Shown here: positions 5,316-7,852 of the stretch, in pieces
Layout of the letters: every line of letters begins with the position of its first letter
Position numbering within the stretch: the stretch's first letter is position 1
Assembly (NCBI GenBank): GCA_005885085.1
Contig: VAXY01000051.1
Coordinates: 1 to 7,852, forward strand
Direction of reading: 5' to 3'
Source: Actinomycetota bacterium
Lineage (GTDB): Bacteria > Actinomycetota > Thermoleophilia > Gaiellales > Gaiellaceae
DNA: 7,852 nt
Notes under the pieces: generated by a model
What the model was told of the DNA's origin: nothing
Databases searched by the model: none
What the model saw: only the letters and a program-made list of their open reading frames with translations
Translations under genes and position numbers: made by a program

Positions 5316-6734
5316 CTACGGCGTCGCCTTGGCGAAGTAGATCTCGAGGTTGAAGGGCTGCGGTGCCGCGACCCCGGTCCAGGTCATTCCGGCGAAAGCG
5401 TTGGTCGAGACGATGCCGTTGTAGTCGCCGATGAACGGCCGGAAGGGCGCAGTTGAGCTCGGCACGCCCCAGGTCGACGGGTCGAACCCCGCAGTGCCGA
5501 CGCGGAAGTGGTTCCACGTCGCGCCGCCGTCGGAGCTCGTCGCGTACGTCAGGTCGACGAGCTGGTTCGACGTGTACTCGCGGTCGTAGAACGAGACGTC
5601 GTAGCGCCCGTTCGGCGCGATGCCGAGCTCACCCATGAACTGATCGGCCGGCGCGGCGGCGATCGCCTGCGGAGCCGTCCACTGGGTGAGGTCACTCGCC
5701 GAGGCCGAGGTCACGTACATCTGCCCGTACAACCCGGCGATGTCGGCGTAGGCCACGACCAGCCGGTTGCGCGAGCTGTCGAATGCCGGCGAGGGATACG
5801 TGCCGCCGGCGCGGAACTGGCCGCCGGAGATGTTGAAGCAGTAGGGCGGGTAGACGCAGACCGGGTTCACGAGCGTCGCGAACTGGATCGGCGTCGACCA
5901 CGTCGTACCGCCGTTCGTCGACTTGGAAACGTAGAAGACCGTGCCCTTCCCGCCCTGCAGACCGTTGTCGAAGGTCAGGTAGGCGTCTCCGTTCGGGCCC
6001 GTGACGATCCGCTGGTCCTGGTTGTTGCGGATGTTCCCGGAGGTCACCTTCACCGGCGCCGAGAACGATTGCCCGCCGTTCGTCGAGGTCGCGACGAGCA
6101 CCGGCGAGTGCGTCCCTTGCAGGCCGTCGAACTGGGCCCACGTGACGTAGATGCGGCCGCTCGCGTCGACGTGCACCGACTCGTGGTCGGGGAACTGGCC
6201 GTTGCCGCCTTTCGTCTTGCCCTTGCCGTTCCAGGTCGAGATCGGCGTGAGGCCCGTCGTCTGCCAGGTGATGCCGGTGGACGTGACCGTCCCCCGGTTC
6301 AGCAACAGCTGAGCCTGATACGGCGGCGTGAAGTTGAACGCCTGGCAGACGAAGTACGCCCTCGTGCCGTCCGGGCTGAACGCGACCACAGGGTCGCCGC
6401 CCGCGTCGTACGCCCCGGTGCCGGGCACGTCCGGATTGTTCGTGAACTTCGTCACTCCCGGCAGGTAGCCCTCCGGCAGCGCTCCCGTCCAAGAGGCCCC
6501 GCCGTCGGCGCTGACGTACATGCCGCAGCCGTCGTTGTACTCCCAGTCGTTGGAGCCGGACAACAGGATGTTCGGGTTGGCCGGGTCGACCGCGAGCGGC
6601 GTCTCGTTTTGAGACGTGCCGTCGCGGGTCACGTTGACTGGAGCGCCGATCGTCGTCGCTCCGGCGGCTCGTGCGCCGATCGCCGCGAGGGCGACCAGCA
6701 TCACGACCGCCAACAGGCGGATAGTCGGGCTCAA
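5316..6734 (-). CDS. Secreted BNR/Asp-box beta-propeller protein (sialidase-superfamily fold)
   Basis: The 472-residue product begins with a Sec-type signal peptide: a short polar start with Arg6, a hydrophobic core at about 7-20, and possible Ala-x-Ala cleavage near 21-26. It is therefore probably exported. The rest is rich in Gly, Thr, Asn and Tyr and contains four Asp-box repeats (S-x-D/N-x-G-x-x-W/F) at 75-82, 217-224, 272-279 and 400-407, typical of sialidase-like beta-propellers. Cys70, Cys130, Cys293 and Cys299 could form disulphides outside the cell. Such proteins are often labelled exo-alpha-sialidase, but no clear Arg-Ile-Pro motif or catalytic set is seen, so enzymatic activity is not supported; glycan binding or a structural role is equally possible. 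TTG 6734 is secured by a GGAGG 7 bases upstream and by the signal peptide starting there. It lies 58 bases after era and may have its own promoter. Confidence 0.9.
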   Translation of the reverse strand: MSPTIRLLAVVMLVALAAIGARAAGATTIGAPVNVTRDGTSQNETPLAVDPANPNILLSGSNDWEYNDGCGMYVSADGGASWTGALPEGYLPGVTKFTNNPDVPGTGAYDAGGDPVVAFSPDGTRAYFVCQAFNFTPPYQAQLLLNRGTVTSTGITWQTTGLTPISTWNGKGKTKGGNGQFPDHESVHVDASGRIYVTWAQFDGLQGTHSPVLVATSTNGGQSFSAPVKVTSGNIRNNQDQRIVTGPNGDAYLTFDNGLQGGKGTVFYVSKSTNGGTTWSTPIQFATLVNPVCVYPPYCFNISGGQFRAGGTYPSPAFDSSRNRLVVAYADIAGLYGQMYVTSASASDLTQWTAPQAIAAAPADQFMGELGIAPNGRYDVSFYDREYTSNQLVDLTYATSSDGGATWNHFRVGTAGFDPSTWGVPSSTAPFRPFIGDYNGIVSTNAFAGMTWTGVAAPQPFNLEIYFAKATP

Positions 6735-6741
6735 GATCTCT

Positions 6742-6746
6742 CCTCC
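6742..6746 (-). promoter_or_regulatory. Strong Shine-Dalgarno deciding the TTG start of the BNR gene
   Basis: On the minus strand GGAGG, within GGGGAGGAG, lies 7 bases before TTG 6734. It is the best ribosome binding site in the window and fixes a non-ATG start. Confidence 0.85.
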
Positions 6747-6769
6747 CCTAGAAAGTCCCTGGTCGGGCG

Positions 6770-6792
6770 AGTCTATGCCTTTCGATATTTCG
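6770..6792 (-). promoter_or_regulatory. Possible promoter region of the BNR gene
   Basis: The gap between era and the BNR gene contains a locally AT-rich patch on the minus strand (GCGAAATATCGAAAGG) followed by TAGACT at 6775-6770, a 4-of-6 match to a -10 hexamer, about 36 bases before the TTG. No good -35 sits at 17 bases. This is a weak suggestion resting on position and base composition. Confidence 0.25.
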
Positions 6793-7653
6793 CTAGATGC
6801 CGAGGCGTTGGAGCAGCGCCTCGTCGCGGCGCCAGCGCGGCTTCACCTTCACGCGCAGCTCGAGGAAGACCGGATGGCCGAGAAGCAGCTCGATCTCCGG
6901 TCGCGCGCTCTTGCCGATTTCCCGGATCTTCGTCCCCCCTTTGCCGATCACGATCTGCTTCTGCGAGTCGGTCTCGACGAGGACGTCGGCGCGGACGACC
7001 TTGTCGCCGATCTCCTCCACCTCGACCGTGATCGCGTGCGGTACCTCGTCCTTCGTCAGGCGGAGCGCCTGCTCGCGCACCAGCTCGGCGACTTGCACCT
7101 CGACGGGCACGTCGCTGCTCTGCTCCTGCGGGTAGTACCGCGGCCCCTCCGGCAGCAGTGCGACGAGCTCCTCCCGCAGCTCGGCGACGCCGTCGCCGGT
7201 CTTCGCGCTGACCGGATGCAGCGCATGGAAGTCGCCGAGCTTCGAGGCGGTCTCCATCTGCGTCGCGATGTGCCCGCCCTTGAGCCGGTCGACCTTGTTC
7301 AGCGCGATCACGACGGGAACGCCCCGCTCGAACACCCGGCGGGCGACGAAGCGGTCGCCCGCGCCGATGCGCTCGCGCGCCGACAGCACGAGCAAGACCG
7401 CCTCGACGTCCTCGAACGCCGCGTCGACGGTCCGCTGCATGTGCTCGGTCAGCGGGTCGAGCGGGCGCTGGAAGCCCGGCAGGTCTGCGAGCACGAGCTG
7501 GTGGTCGTCGCCGTTCGCGATCCCGAAGATCCGCCGGCGGGTCGTCTGCGGCTTGTCCGAGACGATCGCGACCTTGCCGCCGCAGAGCGCGTTGACGAGG
7601 GTGGACTTGCCGACGTTCGGCCGTCCCGCAACGGCCACGAAGCCCGACCTCAA
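6793..7653 (-). CDS. era: GTPase Era
   Basis: The 286-residue product is Era, the GTPase that binds 16S rRNA and assists 30S subunit maturation. The GTPase domain shows G1 'GRPNVGKST' (10-18), the switch region 'PQTTRRR' (35-41), G3 'DLPGF' (57-61, with Leu where Era usually has Thr), G4 'NKVD' (119-122) and G5 'SAK' (149-151). The C-terminal KH domain follows, with 'VIGKGGTKIREIG' (235-247) and the end motif 'ELRVKVKPRWRRDEALLQRLG'. Length matches the family. TTG 7653 was chosen because it starts immediately before the first beta strand ('MRSGFVAVAG') and overlaps the deaminase stop in a TTGA junction. Frame extends further upstream but only through the deaminase gene in the wrong frame. Translational coupling to cdd is likely, as there is no separate ribosome site. 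Confidence 0.96.
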   Translation of the reverse strand: MRSGFVAVAGRPNVGKSTLVNALCGGKVAIVSDKPQTTRRRIFGIANGDDHQLVLADLPGFQRPLDPLTEHMQRTVDAAFEDVEAVLLVLSARERIGAGDRFVARRVFERGVPVVIALNKVDRLKGGHIATQMETASKLGDFHALHPVSAKTGDGVAELREELVALLPEGPRYYPQEQSSDVPVEVQVAELVREQALRLTKDEVPHAITVEVEEIGDKVVRADVLVETDSQKQIVIGKGGTKIREIGKSARPEIELLLGHPVFLELRVKVKPRWRRDEALLQRLGI

Positions 7654-7852
7654 GCGGGCAGGTCCCACGTGTCGGGCAGCAGCTCCGCCGCCGAGTACGT
7701 GGCGAGGTCGCCTTGCGCGTTCAGGAACGTGACCTCCTCGACCCCGAACTCGTACAGCCACTGCCGGCAACCGCCGCACGGCGAGGCCGTGATCCCGATC
7801 GCCGCGATGTCGCCGGGCCGGTAGCCCTCGCTCACCGCCTGGACGAGCGCCG
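7650..7852 (-). CDS. cdd: Cytidine deaminase (partial, N-terminus outside window)
   Basis: The visible C-terminal 66 or so residues include 'AVSEGYRPGDIAAIG', the zinc-binding 'SPCGGCRQWLYEF' (Pro-Cys-x-x-Cys), and a tail ending 'LLPDTWDLPA'. This is the second half of a small cytidine deaminase, which converts cytidine and deoxycytidine to uridine forms in pyrimidine salvage; the His/Cys-Ala-Glu zinc motif would lie outside the window. The frame continues open through the right edge, so GTG 7835 is not the start but an internal Val. It overlaps era by four bases (TTGA), a cdd-era order known from many Gram-positive bacteria. Confidence 0.92.
   Translation of the reverse strand, partial: ALVQAVSEGYRPGDIAAIGITASPCGGCRQWLYEFGVEEVTFLNAQGDLATYSAAELLPDTWDLPA

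Noticed and set aside
5508..7031. Long plus-strand open frame of 507 codons
   Set aside because: It is antisense to the BNR gene and era, is Arg/Val-rich, and has no domain; third-position GC bias explains its length.
1..7852. Defence island, mobile element or biosynthetic cluster
   Set aside because: Apart from the FRG gene and the palindrome there is no integrase, transposase, nuclease, toxin pair, direct repeat or biosynthetic core gene.

Overview
The window is a gene-dense, GC-rich stretch with codon use dominated by G or C in the third position. It uses GTG and TTG starts freely: three of the eight starts visible are TTG and two are GTG. With the long deoC followed by an aldehyde dehydrogenase pair and a cdd-era junction, this suggests an Actinomycetota genome. 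A deep-branching lineage such as Thermoleophilia is an impression, not something the sequence proves. No phage, plasmid, CRISPR, tRNA or rRNA signal was seen, and no gene-free stretch exceeds about 60 bases.

Layout, left to right. (1) Bases 1-4444 hold a minus-strand, probably co-transcribed run. In transcription order it is deoC (deoxyribose-phosphate aldolase, long human-like form), a full-length aldehyde dehydrogenase, a second truncated aldehyde dehydrogenase lacking catalytic residues, a shortened TrpC-like TIM-barrel protein that has lost most synthase catalytic residues, and a membrane glycosyltransferase of the GT39/PMT type that leaves the window at base 1. Junctions are tight: overlaps of 8, 4 and 65 bases and one 13-base gap. 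(2) Bases 4487-5269 carry the only plus-strand gene, an FRG-domain protein, divergent from deoC across about 42 bases. (3) Bases 5272-5308 hold a perfect 16-bp inverted repeat between the two convergent stop codons, a likely bidirectional terminator and possibly a dispersed REP-like palindrome. (4) Bases 5316-6734 encode a secreted BNR/Asp-box beta-propeller protein on the minus strand, with a strong Shine-Dalgarno and a TTG start. (5) Bases 6793-7852 hold era and the C-terminal part of a cytidine deaminase, overlapping in a TTGA junction.

Functional reading. deoC splits 2-deoxyribose-5-phosphate into glyceraldehyde-3-phosphate and acetaldehyde, and the following aldehyde dehydrogenase plausibly oxidises the acetaldehyde. 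The catalytic plus dead dehydrogenase pair looks like the two halves of an ALDH16-type enzyme encoded as two translationally coupled genes. The TrpC-like protein behind it is the least explained member of the run. The FRG gene is a lone gene of unknown role. The deaminase and era are housekeeping (pyrimidine salvage and 30S ribosome maturation).

The best candidates for something undescribed are the split ALDH16 arrangement, the degenerate TrpC-like protein travelling with it, and the palindrome. No convincing new multi-gene defence or mobile system is visible.
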